From Arthrobacter silviterrae (GTDB lineage Bacteria; Actinomycetota; Actinomycetes; Actinomycetales; Micrococcaceae): a stretch of 64,000 nt of DNA. The notes beneath the pieces were generated by a model that was not told the origin of the DNA, did not search any database, and worked only from the letters and a program-made list of their open reading frames with translations. Below are positions 26,701 through 35,090 of this stretch, in pieces. The stretch is taken from NCBI RefSeq assembly GCF_011045165.1, contig NZ_JAAKZI010000017.1, forward strand, positions 1-64,000, read 5' to 3'. The stretch's first letter is position 1. Every line of letters begins with the position of its first letter. The position numbers and the translations under genes are program-made.

Positions 26701-29700
26701 ATGGGATCTGCAACATTCGAGGACGTGCTTGACCGGCTGTACTTCACTGCCATTGACCAGAAGGACAAAGGCAGCAAGTTTGAGCGGTTGGTCAAGCGGT
26801 ATCTGCAGCTGGAGCCGAAGTATGCAGACCAGTTTTCAGATGTCTGGATGTGGCAGGATTACCCTGGCCGGGACGGCAAGGTGGACACCGGCATAGACCT
26901 GGTCGCCAAAGACCGGTACACGGGCGAGCTGACGGCTATCCAGTGCAAGTTCTATGACCCGATGTCCACGCTGCAGAAGGCGCAGATCGACTCGTTCTTC
27001 ACTGCTGCCGGCAAGACCGACTTTTCCTACGGCATGGTCGTCTCCACTACGGACCACTGGTCCAAGCACGCCGAGGATGCACTTGAGGGCCAGTCGAAGG
27101 GAATGACCCGGCTACGCTTGAAGGACTTGGCCGAGTCAACGATTGACTGGTCGCAGTTCGACGTCGATGTCCCCGAGCAGATGCGCAAGCTGGACCGCAA
27201 GGAACCCCGCATATACCAGCGTGACGCCATCAACGATGTCAAAGCTGGCTTCCAAACCGAAGATCGCGGCAAGCTGATCATGGCTTGCGGTACCGGCAAG
27301 ACATACACCTCCCTCAAGATCGTGGAGGAACAGGTTCCCATTGGCGGAACCGTGCTCTTCCTCGTCCCCTCAATCGCGTTGCTGCAGCAGACACTGAACG
27401 AATGGACCGCCCAGGCCACCGTTCCTCTCCGGGCGTTCGCTGTCTGCTCCGACACCAAGGTCGGCCGCAAGGAGAACGAAGATGTCAACGTCCATGACCT
27501 GGCATTTCCGGCCACCACGGACCCAGTGAAGTTGCTGAACCGTGCCCGCATCAGCACGGGGCGGGAGGCCGTGACCGTTGTCTTCTCCACATACCAGTCC
27601 ATCGATGTCATTGCCCAGGCCCAGCAGCAGGGCCTTGCCGATTTTGCCATGATCCTCTGCGACGAAGCCCACCGAACCACGGGCATTACTGAAGCAGACC
27701 ATGATGATTCATCCTTCGTCCGCGTCCACGATGAGACGTACGTGAAGGCGGCGAAGCGCCTGTACATGACAGCTACGCCCCGCATCTACGTCCAGGAGTC
27801 CAAGGCGAAGGCCGCCGAGGACAACGTGGCGGTCTACTCGATGGACGACGAGGCAGTGTTCGGGCCCGAGTTCCATCACCTCGGCTTCGGAAAAGCCGTC
27901 GAGATGGGCCATCTGGCCGACTACAAAGTCCTTGTCCTGGCAGTGGATGAAGAAGCGGTGTCGCGCTCTTTCCAAGGCATGTTTGAGGAGAACGGTGATC
28001 TCAAGCTCGACGACGTTGCCCGCATCGTGGGGTGTTGGAACGGCCTTTCCAAACGGGGGGTCAACGGCCAGCGCCTGGACATTGCCGACGCCAGCCCCAT
28101 GCGCCGGGCCGTGGCCTTCGCCCGCAACATCAAGGAATCGAAGAAGCTTGCAGAGGAATTCGAGCTCATCGGCAAGCAGCTCCTCGTCAATGCAGCCGAA
28201 GCGGAGGCAGAGGACGCGTTGAAGCTGGAGGCTGGCCACGTGGATGGGACCTTCAACGTTCTGGAACGTTCCGCGAAACTTGACTGGCTCAAGGAACCGG
28301 CAGACGGTAACGTCTGTCGCATTCTTTCCAACGTCAAATGCCTTTCCGAGGGCGTGGACGTGCCCTCCCTGGACGCAGTGCTGTTCCTAAACCCACGGAA
28401 CTCGCAGGTCGACGTCGTCCAGTCCGTGGGCCGTGTGATGCGCAAGGCTGAGGGCAAGGAATACGGGTACATCATCCTGCCCATCGCTGTGCCGGCGTCC
28501 CGGGACCCGGAGACTGCCCTGAACGACAACAAAAAGTACAAAGTTGTCTGGGACGTGCTGCAGGCCCTGCGCGCCCACGATGACCGCTTCGAGGCAATGA
28601 TCAACAAGCTTGACCTGAACCGCAATGCCAATGATGTCATTGACGTCATCGCGGTCACTGATCCGTTCAACGCGGACGACGGCGGCGCTCCTGCCCAGGA
28701 GAAAAGCGGCACTGACACTGGAATTCCCCAGGAGACGCTGTTCGCCCTGGCCAGGGCAGATGAATGGCGGAACGCGATCTTCGCCCGCATGGTTCGCAAG
28801 GTTGGCGATCGGCGGTACTGGGAATCCTGGGCCACGGACGTCAAGGACATCGCGGACCGGCACGTGATCCGCATCCGCACCATCCTGGACGGGCCGGATC
28901 CCCGGGCCCGCCAAGAGTTCTCCGTCTTCCTGGACGGCCTTCGGGGAAACCTGAACGACGGCATCAGCGAATCAGACGCAATTGACATGCTTTCCCAGCA
29001 TTTGATTACCAAGCCCGTTTTCGAGGCCTTGTTTGACGGTTACTCCTTTGCCGCCCACAATCCGGTGTCCCAGGTCATGGATTCCATGGTCGCCGTGCTC
29101 GAGCAGTACAACCTCGACTCCGAGGTTCAGAATTTGGAAGACTTCTATCGCTCGGTGCGGATCAGGGCCGAAGGCGTTACCAATGCTGAGGGCAAACAGA
29201 AGATCGTCACGGAACTGTACGAACGGTTCTTCAAACTGGCCTTCCCCCGCACCGCAGAATCCCTCGGCATCGTCTACACGCCGGTCGAGGTGGTGGACTT
29301 CATCATCCGCGCTGTGGACGACGTGCTGGTCAAGGACTTTAATTCGTCCCTCTCGGCGCCGGGTGTCCACGTTCTCGACCCGTTCGCAGGAACCGGCACA
29401 TTCACTGTGCGGCTCCTGCAATCGGGCCGGATTAAACCGGCGGATTTGCTGCGCAAGTACACCCAGGAACTCCATGCGAACGAAATCCTGCTCATGGCCT
29501 ATTACATTGCGGCCATCAACATCGAAGCCACACTGCATGGAATCCTGGAAGACCAGGCTGCAGCCGTAGGAGGGGATCCCGCCGAGGTGGAGTATGTGCC
29601 GTTCGACGGCATGGTGCTCACCGATACGTTCCAGATGTCCGAGGACGGCGATACCCTCGACGAGCACGTTTTTACGTCCAACAACGATCGCCTGGTTGCC

Positions 29701-31542
29701 CAAAACAAGCTCGATATCCGCGTCATAATTGGCAATCCGCCCTACTCGGTGGGCCAGTCCAGCGGCAACGACAACAACGCCAACCTGAAATACCCCACAC
29801 TGGACGAGTCAATCCGCTCGACCTACGCCGAGAGGTCGACGGCGACGAACAAGAACTCGCTCTACGACTCCTACATCCGGGCCATTCGATGGGCGTCCAA
29901 CCGGATCCTTGCCTCGCCCGACGGCGGCGTGGTCGCCTACGTCTCCAACGGTGGCTACATAGATGGCAACACGGCAGACGGCCTGCGCAAAACCCTCGTC
30001 GGAGAGTTCCACGATATATATGTCTACAACCTCCGCGGCAACCAGCGCACAGCGGGCGAGCAAAGCCGCAGGGAGGGCGGCAAAATTTTCGATTCAGGCA
30101 GTCGCAACACGGTGGCCATCTTGATCCTCGTGAAGAAGTCCGGGACGACGCCGGGCGCCGTGCTGCACTACGTGGACATTGGCGACTATCTCGATAGAAC
30201 GGAAAAACTCGCCCTTGTCGACAGGGCCGGCATTGGCACCCTCGACTGGGCCACCATAACGCCCAACGCCGAGGGTGACTGGATCAATCAGCGCAACGAT
30301 GTCTTCGAATCTTTCCAGCCTATAGGAGACAAGAAGTCAGGCAGGGGTATTTTTGCCACATATTCTAGGGGGCTGGCCTCAGCTCGCGATGCGTGGGTTT
30401 ACAACTCCTCTGCTGACAAACTTCGTCACAATGTAGATTCTCTGGTCTCGTTCTACAACAGCGAGGTGGACCGTTACACTTCAGACGGCAAGGGGGTTGG
30501 AGTTGCCGGCTTCATCAATACCGATGCAACGAAACTGAGTTGGAACCGGGCCGACAAGGCGCAGCTCAAGCGCGGTACGAAATACGCCGTCCATGATGCT
30601 GGCTACCGCACCGCTGCGTACCGTCCTTTCAACAAGCAGAACGTTCACTTCAGCCGCCAGCTCAATGACATGGTTTATCAACTGGAAACCATCTTCCCGA
30701 CACCTGATATCGAAAACTACGGGCTGATTATTACAGGAGTGGGGGCGGCAATGAATTTCTCTACTCTTGCTGTCGACCATGTGAGTGATTTGTCGCAGTT
30801 CGGTGGCCAGACCAATAGTCAGTTCTACCCTCGATACACCTACACAACCTCGGCACCTGGAGACGACTTGTTCTCTTCGGCGGGAGCGTCCTCGTCCCCG
30901 GAACGAGCGGACAATATTACGGATGCGACGCTGGCCGACTACCGCGCCGGTTATGGTGCAACGGTCAGCAAGGACGACATCTTTTTCTACGTCTACGGTC
31001 TGCTGCACTCGCCCGAGTACCGCGGTGAGTTCGCGGCAGACTTGAAGAAAATGCTTCCGCGCATTCCCAAGGTGCCCGGGGCGGAAAAGTTCATGGCGTT
31101 CTCGCAAGCGGGCCGGGAGCTGTCCGCTCTACACATAGGCTACGAACAGCAAAAGCCGTACCATCTGACGGAGGTGGAGACCGCCGTCGTGCCTGCGGAG
31201 GACGAGTATGCGAAGTACGCGGTGAAGAAGATGAAGTACGGCGGCAAGGCCGGCGCGTGGGATAAAACAAGGATCATCTACAACAGCCATGTCACCCTCG
31301 ACGGCGTGCCAGCGCAGGCGCAGAATTACATGCTCGGCGCCCGCTCGGCCATTGACTGGATTCTGGAGCGGTACCAGGTGAAGACGGACAAGGCCTCCGG
31401 GATTGTCAATGACCCCAATGACTGGTCACGCGAGCACGGCCAGCCGCGGTACATCATTGACCTGATCGGCCGGATCGTCACGGTGAGCCTGGAGACGAAC
31501 AGGATCGTGGACGGGCTGCCTTCGTTGGACTTGGCGGAGTGA
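26701..31542 (+). CDS. Type ISP restriction-modification enzyme (single polypeptide)
   Basis: 1613 aa. Domains in order: Mrr/PD-(D/E)XK-like nuclease (VDTGIDLVAK around 62-70, IQCKF around 80-84); SF2 helicase with Walker A ACGTGKT near 197, DEAH near 319, and motif VI QSVGRVMRKAEG; coupler; N6-adenine methyltransferase with motif I DPFAGTGTF near 893 and motif IV NPPYS near 1013; C-terminal target-recognition region. This is the LlaGI/LlaBIII architecture, which methylates one strand and cuts by translocation from unmodified sites. All catalytic motifs look intact. The ATG at 26701 is chosen because homology begins there; upstream frame is repeat DNA. It is a self-contained defence gene of the element. 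Confidence 0.93.
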   Translation: MGSATFEDVLDRLYFTAIDQKDKGSKFERLVKRYLQLEPKYADQFSDVWMWQDYPGRDGKVDTGIDLVAKDRYTGELTAIQCKFYDPMSTLQKAQIDSFFTAAGKTDFSYGMVVSTTDHWSKHAEDALEGQSKGMTRLRLKDLAESTIDWSQFDVDVPEQMRKLDRKEPRIYQRDAINDVKAGFQTEDRGKLIMACGTGKTYTSLKIVEEQVPIGGTVLFLVPSIALLQQTLNEWTAQATVPLRAFAVCSDTKVGRKENEDVNVHDLAFPATTDPVKLLNRARISTGREAVTVVFSTYQSIDVIAQAQQQGLADFAMILCDEAHRTTGITEADHDDSSFVRVHDETYVKAAKRLYMTATPRIYVQESKAKAAEDNVAVYSMDDEAVFGPEFHHLGFGKAVEMGHLADYKVLVLAVDEEAVSRSFQGMFEENGDLKLDDVARIVGCWNGLSKRGVNGQRLDIADASPMRRAVAFARNIKESKKLAEEFELIGKQLLVNAAEAEAEDALKLEAGHVDGTFNVLERSAKLDWLKEPADGNVCRILSNVKCLSEGVDVPSLDAVLFLNPRNSQVDVVQSVGRVMRKAEGKEYGYIILPIAVPASRDPETALNDNKKYKVVWDVLQALRAHDDRFEAMINKLDLNRNANDVIDVIAVTDPFNADDGGAPAQEKSGTDTGIPQETLFALARADEWRNAIFARMVRKVGDRRYWESWATDVKDIADRHVIRIRTILDGPDPRARQEFSVFLDGLRGNLNDGISESDAIDMLSQHLITKPVFEALFDGYSFAAHNPVSQVMDSMVAVLEQYNLDSEVQNLEDFYRSVRIRAEGVTNAEGKQKIVTELYERFFKLAFPRTAESLGIVYTPVEVVDFIIRAVDDVLVKDFNSSLSAPGVHVLDPFAGTGTFTVRLLQSGRIKPADLLRKYTQELHANEILLMAYYIAAINIEATLHGILEDQAAAVGGDPAEVEYVPFDGMVLTDTFQMSEDGDTLDEHVFTSNNDRLVAQNKLDIRVIIGNPPYSVGQSSGNDNNANLKYPTLDESIRSTYAERSTATNKNSLYDSYIRAIRWASNRILASPDGGVVAYVSNGGYIDGNTADGLRKTLVGEFHDIYVYNLRGNQRTAGEQSRREGGKIFDSGSRNTVAILILVKKSGTTPGAVLHYVDIGDYLDRTEKLALVDRAGIGTLDWATITPNAEGDWINQRNDVFESFQPIGDKKSGRGIFATYSRGLASARDAWVYNSSADKLRHNVDSLVSFYNSEVDRYTSDGKGVGVAGFINTDATKLSWNRADKAQLKRGTKYAVHDAGYRTAAYRPFNKQNVHFSRQLNDMVYQLETIFPTPDIENYGLIITGVGAAMNFSTLAVDHVSDLSQFGGQTNSQFYPRYTYTTSAPGDDLFSSAGASSSPERADNITDATLADYRAGYGATVSKDDIFFYVYGLLHSPEYRGEFAADLKKMLPRIPKVPGAEKFMAFSQAGRELSALHIGYEQQKPYHLTEVETAVVPAEDEYAKYAVKKMKYGGKAGAWDKTRIIYNSHVTLDGVPAQAQNYMLGARSAIDWILERYQVKTDKASGIVNDPNDWSREHGQPRYIIDLIGRIVTVSLETNRIVDGLPSLDLAE

Positions 31543-31788
31543 CATCGGTGGCACGTGAAAGTCTTCTCAGATTCATAATTGCGAATTTTCTGCGCGGCTT
31601 CGCTTCTGACTAATGCTGTTTCGGGCTGAACGCGAATTTCACGAGAGTCTGCATGAGACGCAAGGTAGCACCTCGATGGGAGAGTCCATTAAAATAGCCG
31701 AATTTTGGATAATGTTCGACGTACATGGGCTGAAGCCCTCTATGGTGGTCCGGCCTAGAGGGAGCATTCCGTTGTGTAGGCTTCCCGT
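31543..31788. other. Spacer between restriction enzyme and GTPase
   Basis: AT-richer spacer. A 65-codon frame at 31613-31810 runs into the GTPase start but has no recognisable content. No clear promoter seen. Confidence 0.4.
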
Positions 31789-32940
31789 ATGCAGGTTAAC
31801 AGGGCACTAGAGCAGCATATTGCAGTTTTTGGCGAGAGCGGAAGCGGCAAAACTGTCATGATCTCTTCGTTCTATGGGGCAACGCAGGAACCTCAGTATC
31901 TCCAGAAAAGTCTGTTCCATGTGGTGGCAGATGAGATTGGCCAAGGTAATAGGCTCCACCGAAACTATCTTGGAATGAGAGATTCAGCTCGGCTTCCTTC
32001 GCCCACCCGTTTTTCTGCGACTTCCTACTCTTTCTCCGTCAGGCTGAAGGATGGGGTAGAAGGGAAGGCGATGAAGGCTAGGCCCTTCGATGCCTTGCGC
32101 CTCGTTTGGCACGATTACCCGGGGGAGTGGTTCGAGGAGGACGTGAGTGGTCTAGACGAGGCATCACGAAAGATTGACACGTTTAAGTCATTGTTGGGTT
32201 CTGATGTCGCTCTTTTGCTCGTAGATGGTCAGCGGTTGCTGGACAACGCCGGCGAAGAGGAGCGGTATCTGAAGTCGTTGCTTGCCAATTTCCGCAATGG
32301 ATTCCTGTCACTAAAGGATGAACTTTTGGAGGACGGCAAGCCGCTTGTTGAGTTCCCACGGATATGGATCATGGCGCTGTCAAAGTCTGATCTCCTGTCC
32401 CACCTAGACGTGTTCAATTTCAGGGACCTCCTCATTGATAAGGCCGGCGAGGACATTACCGAATTGCGCGAAGTGCTCGCTGGGCTGGTAGAAGCGAACG
32501 ACGCCCTGTCAGTTGGCGAAGATTTCGTGCTGCTTTCGTCAGCGAAGTTCGGAGCGGACAAGATCGAGGTGGCCAAGCGGGTCGGTCTGGAATTGATTTT
32601 GCCTATCGCCGCCATGCTGCCATTCGAACGTCACGTACGGTGGGCGCAGGTGAAGCAACTTCCAGGGAAAGTCGTACAAAATCTGCTGGTCGGCGCTGTG
32701 GCTCTTGCACCAATACTTATTGGGCGTAAGGCCAAGCTGCCTGGCCCGCTAGCGGCCCTTCTGGCCGCTGTCGGTCCTAATCTCATGGACGAGGCACTCA
32801 AGATGGCCGCAGACAAGCTTCGGGAAGTAAACTCCTCGGCCCTGGCCAAAAACGACTATCTGACGGCCACGTTGACCCGGTTCCGGATGGACCTGGACAA
32901 GGGTGAAGAGGAGCACGTCCTCATCAGGAGCCGCAGATGA
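31789..32940 (+). CDS. TRAFAC-like P-loop GTPase, conflict-system type
   Basis: 383 aa. The P-loop GESGSGKT is at 15-22, almost at the N-terminus. WHDYPGEWF near 107-115 serves as the G3 (DxxG) motif and ALSKSDLL near 197-204 as G4 (SKSD in place of NKxD). The C-terminal region (about 290-345) has hydrophobic helices (VVQNLLVGAVALAPILIG, PLAALLAAVG) that could insert in or contact a membrane. The next gene overlaps its stop by 4 bases (ATGA). GTPases of this kind occur in bacterial conflict loci, but I know of no exact match. Function is inferred only from the position beside the restriction enzyme. Confidence 0.7.
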   Translation: MQVNRALEQHIAVFGESGSGKTVMISSFYGATQEPQYLQKSLFHVVADEIGQGNRLHRNYLGMRDSARLPSPTRFSATSYSFSVRLKDGVEGKAMKARPFDALRLVWHDYPGEWFEEDVSGLDEASRKIDTFKSLLGSDVALLLVDGQRLLDNAGEEERYLKSLLANFRNGFLSLKDELLEDGKPLVEFPRIWIMALSKSDLLSHLDVFNFRDLLIDKAGEDITELREVLAGLVEANDALSVGEDFVLLSSAKFGADKIEVAKRVGLELILPIAAMLPFERHVRWAQVKQLPGKVVQNLLVGAVALAPILIGRKAKLPGPLAALLAAVGPNLMDEALKMAADKLREVNSSALAKNDYLTATLTRFRMDLDKGEEEHVLIRSRR

Positions 32941-33281
32941 CTTTCATCTGGGCCACGCGTGGCCTGGCGTGGGGCTTCCGCTTTCTCCGTGATGGAGGAT
33001 TCGAGGAGCCCCTCCGGGTCTACGACGACGTCTTCACGGATGTGTGGGATGAATCCGAGGTTTGCCGCCGTGTAAGTGACAAGGTGGCCTTACGATTCCC
33101 AGACCCTTTAGGTCGGCGCGACAGGGCTGGAAGAACCATTCCCCACGATTTCGTTGTCGTTGGACCTTTGGCTCATGAAGTCGAGTCGGTGGAGGACGGG
33201 ATCCGGCTAGTCTGGCCCATTGTCGCCGACGAGTTCGCGCGTGTCTGGCAGTTGTCGAAGCCACCCTCACCCAGTGAATGA
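32937..33281 (+). CDS. Small partner of the GTPase, unknown
   Basis: 114 aa with no recognised domain. It is rich in Trp/Phe at the N-terminus (MTFIWATRGLAWGFRFL) and acidic in the middle. It overlaps the GTPase gene by ATGA, so the two proteins are co-translated and probably act together. No catalytic motif is visible; it may be a regulator or adaptor. Confidence 0.65.
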   Translation: MTFIWATRGLAWGFRFLRDGGFEEPLRVYDDVFTDVWDESEVCRRVSDKVALRFPDPLGRRDRAGRTIPHDFVVVGPLAHEVESVEDGIRLVWPIVADEFARVWQLSKPPSPSE

Positions 33282-33434
33282 CTCCGTAGACCACCAGTAC
33301 CAAATAGTGCTATCCGCAACTGAGTTCAACGAAGGCCAATACTCGGCTCAAGCATATTAAAAGTTCATATGGACGCTGGCTGGCCGATACCGAGCCATGA
33401 ATGCAACGCTGTACGCCAATCATGGGTGCCCTAT

Positions 33435-34424
33435 TTAGATTCTGTCCTTGTGAGCCATTCGGTTAAAAACGGCATCCGCCAAATGGTCGTTGTGGAAGCG
33501 GGTGTACATCGAGGGCCCTTTGCGCATGAGGTTCAGTGCGAGTGTCTTCGCCGGCTTGGCGATGGGACTACCTTCTGCGAAGAGCAGTGCAAGGGATGGC
33601 AGACCCGAAAAGTGGATTCGGGACACATTTCCGATAGTCCCATAACTTGCCGTTTCGACGACCGCGTCGATGCCATGGCGTTGCAGCCATCGGTCGATGC
33701 TCGTTGCGCCCTTGTCAATGTTGAGAAAGCCTGTGACTTCGCACCCGGAATTTGTGGTGGTTTCTCCGATGACCAGGACTTCTGCATTTTGGGCGCTGAT
33801 TGTGATGAGGCGCCGCCGGTCTGGCCTCCGCCCGGTCGTCGACATGGCCGTCGCTGTCCAGAATCTGCCCTCCGTCTGGCTCGGCCAGGGGATGGCTAAG
33901 CTGATGTACGTCGCGGCCGCAGATATCAGGCCTTCAGCGTCCGGCCGGGCCATCAGCTGATGGAACTTCTGGAGGCCCGCCATCCGTCGCGTCGCGGCAA
34001 GGTACCTTGGTGCGTCCGTGGGTTCTGGCGATACGGAATCCAGCCATTCGGCTTGGGCTTCCTCCTCCATGACAACGTCAAGCAGGCTGTCTCCGCCAGG
34101 ATGGCCGGCCAGGTCGAGATTGCGCACGTTGTGGCCTTGGCGTTCAATGGCGGCAAGTACCTCCCGCTCGCGGGCATTGAGCTCGTCCGGCATGAATGCG
34201 CGAAATGCTATGTGGGTAATGTCGTCCCATCGCCGGCGATGGGATGAAAATCGATTGACAACGTTCAGGCTTTGACCGACATAGCGGTACCCGTCGGAGA
34301 AGGTCAGCACATAGATGCCAGTGCGGCTTTCTTCTGGCTCGAATCGAAACGCAAGGGACTGCACGCCTGACGTTGGCCAGTTTCGGAAACCGAAAGCATG
34401 GATTGCCTCTCTTTGGTGTCCCAT
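33435..34424 (-). CDS. GIY-YIG nuclease-domain protein
   Basis: 329 aa. Residues about 36-75 contain GIYVLTFSDGYRYVGQS and NRFSSHRRRW, i.e. the GIY...YVG signature with the catalytic Arg, and a later ELNAREREVLAAIE may supply the metal-binding Glu. The C-terminal 200 residues are unassigned. A GGAGG site just before ATG 34424 supports the start. It faces the GTPase pair and is followed by the relaxase block. Such domains occur in homing and defence nucleases; which applies here is unclear. Confidence 0.75.
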   Translation of the reverse strand: MGHQREAIHAFGFRNWPTSGVQSLAFRFEPEESRTGIYVLTFSDGYRYVGQSLNVVNRFSSHRRRWDDITHIAFRAFMPDELNAREREVLAAIERQGHNVRNLDLAGHPGGDSLLDVVMEEEAQAEWLDSVSPEPTDAPRYLAATRRMAGLQKFHQLMARPDAEGLISAAATYISLAIPWPSQTEGRFWTATAMSTTGRRPDRRRLITISAQNAEVLVIGETTTNSGCEVTGFLNIDKGATSIDRWLQRHGIDAVVETASYGTIGNVSRIHFSGLPSLALLFAEGSPIAKPAKTLALNLMRKGPSMYTRFHNDHLADAVFNRMAHKDRI

Positions 34425-34540
34425 GATCCTCCGTCGGGCAGACTCGACTGTTCTGCTCAGGCTATGTCATTTGGGATACGAAGCCACCCGTCGCCAAAAG
34501 TCGGCGGGCAGTGTACAGAGCGGGTGAAGCTCAGCCATGG

Positions 34541-35068
34541 TTAAGTTGTGGAGAGCGCGGGGGCAATGGCCAGGCAGTTGTGCGACCGAAGGTAGTACGT
34601 TGGCGGCCACGGCGCGCCAACTTGTATCTGTGTGGGATCGGGGCGAATCAGAAGCGCCGTTTTAGGCCAGATGGCGAACGTGCACGGTTCAATCCAAGCG
34701 GGTTGGACGTACCCGAACTTTTCCCATCGGATGGTTGCCCAAACCCCGGTTGGCTGGACTTCTCGAAATTCAAGGACGGTGATGACCGCCGTTGTACTTT
34801 GTTCACTTTGCGTTCGGGTCAAGTACTCCCATTGCCTGTCGGAGAAGCGTTGCCATTCTGACTTCTTGCGGATGAGCGAGGCCCATCGCCAAGTAAGGAA
34901 TGCGGCGGCGACGACGACGATGGCCAGGGCAATCCAGGCCCCGATTTTTGGAGGCCACGCCAAAACAATGATGGCTGCAACACAAACGAGGATGACGGCA
35001 GCGATGGTGGTCATCACCACCATGGGGGTGGTGGCGATATGCGGTTTGACCATTGGGTTGGTGTCCAT
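34541..35068 (-). CDS. Two-helix membrane protein after the relaxase gene
   Basis: 175 aa. Two transmembrane helices occupy about 15-37 and 43-61, followed by a soluble domain of about 110 residues with several Trp. GGAGGG with 6-base spacing before ATG 35068 fixes the start, 23 bases after the relaxase stop, so it ends the relaxase operon. I recognise no family. A role in presenting the relaxosome at the membrane would fit, but is a guess. Confidence 0.65.
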   Translation of the reverse strand: MDTNPMVKPHIATTPMVVMTTIAAVILVCVAAIIVLAWPPKIGAWIALAIVVVAAAFLTWRWASLIRKKSEWQRFSDRQWEYLTRTQSEQSTTAVITVLEFREVQPTGVWATIRWEKFGYVQPAWIEPCTFAIWPKTALLIRPDPTQIQVGAPWPPTYYLRSHNCLAIAPALSTT

Positions 35069-35090
35069 GGGCTTTCCCTCCGCCTTCATT

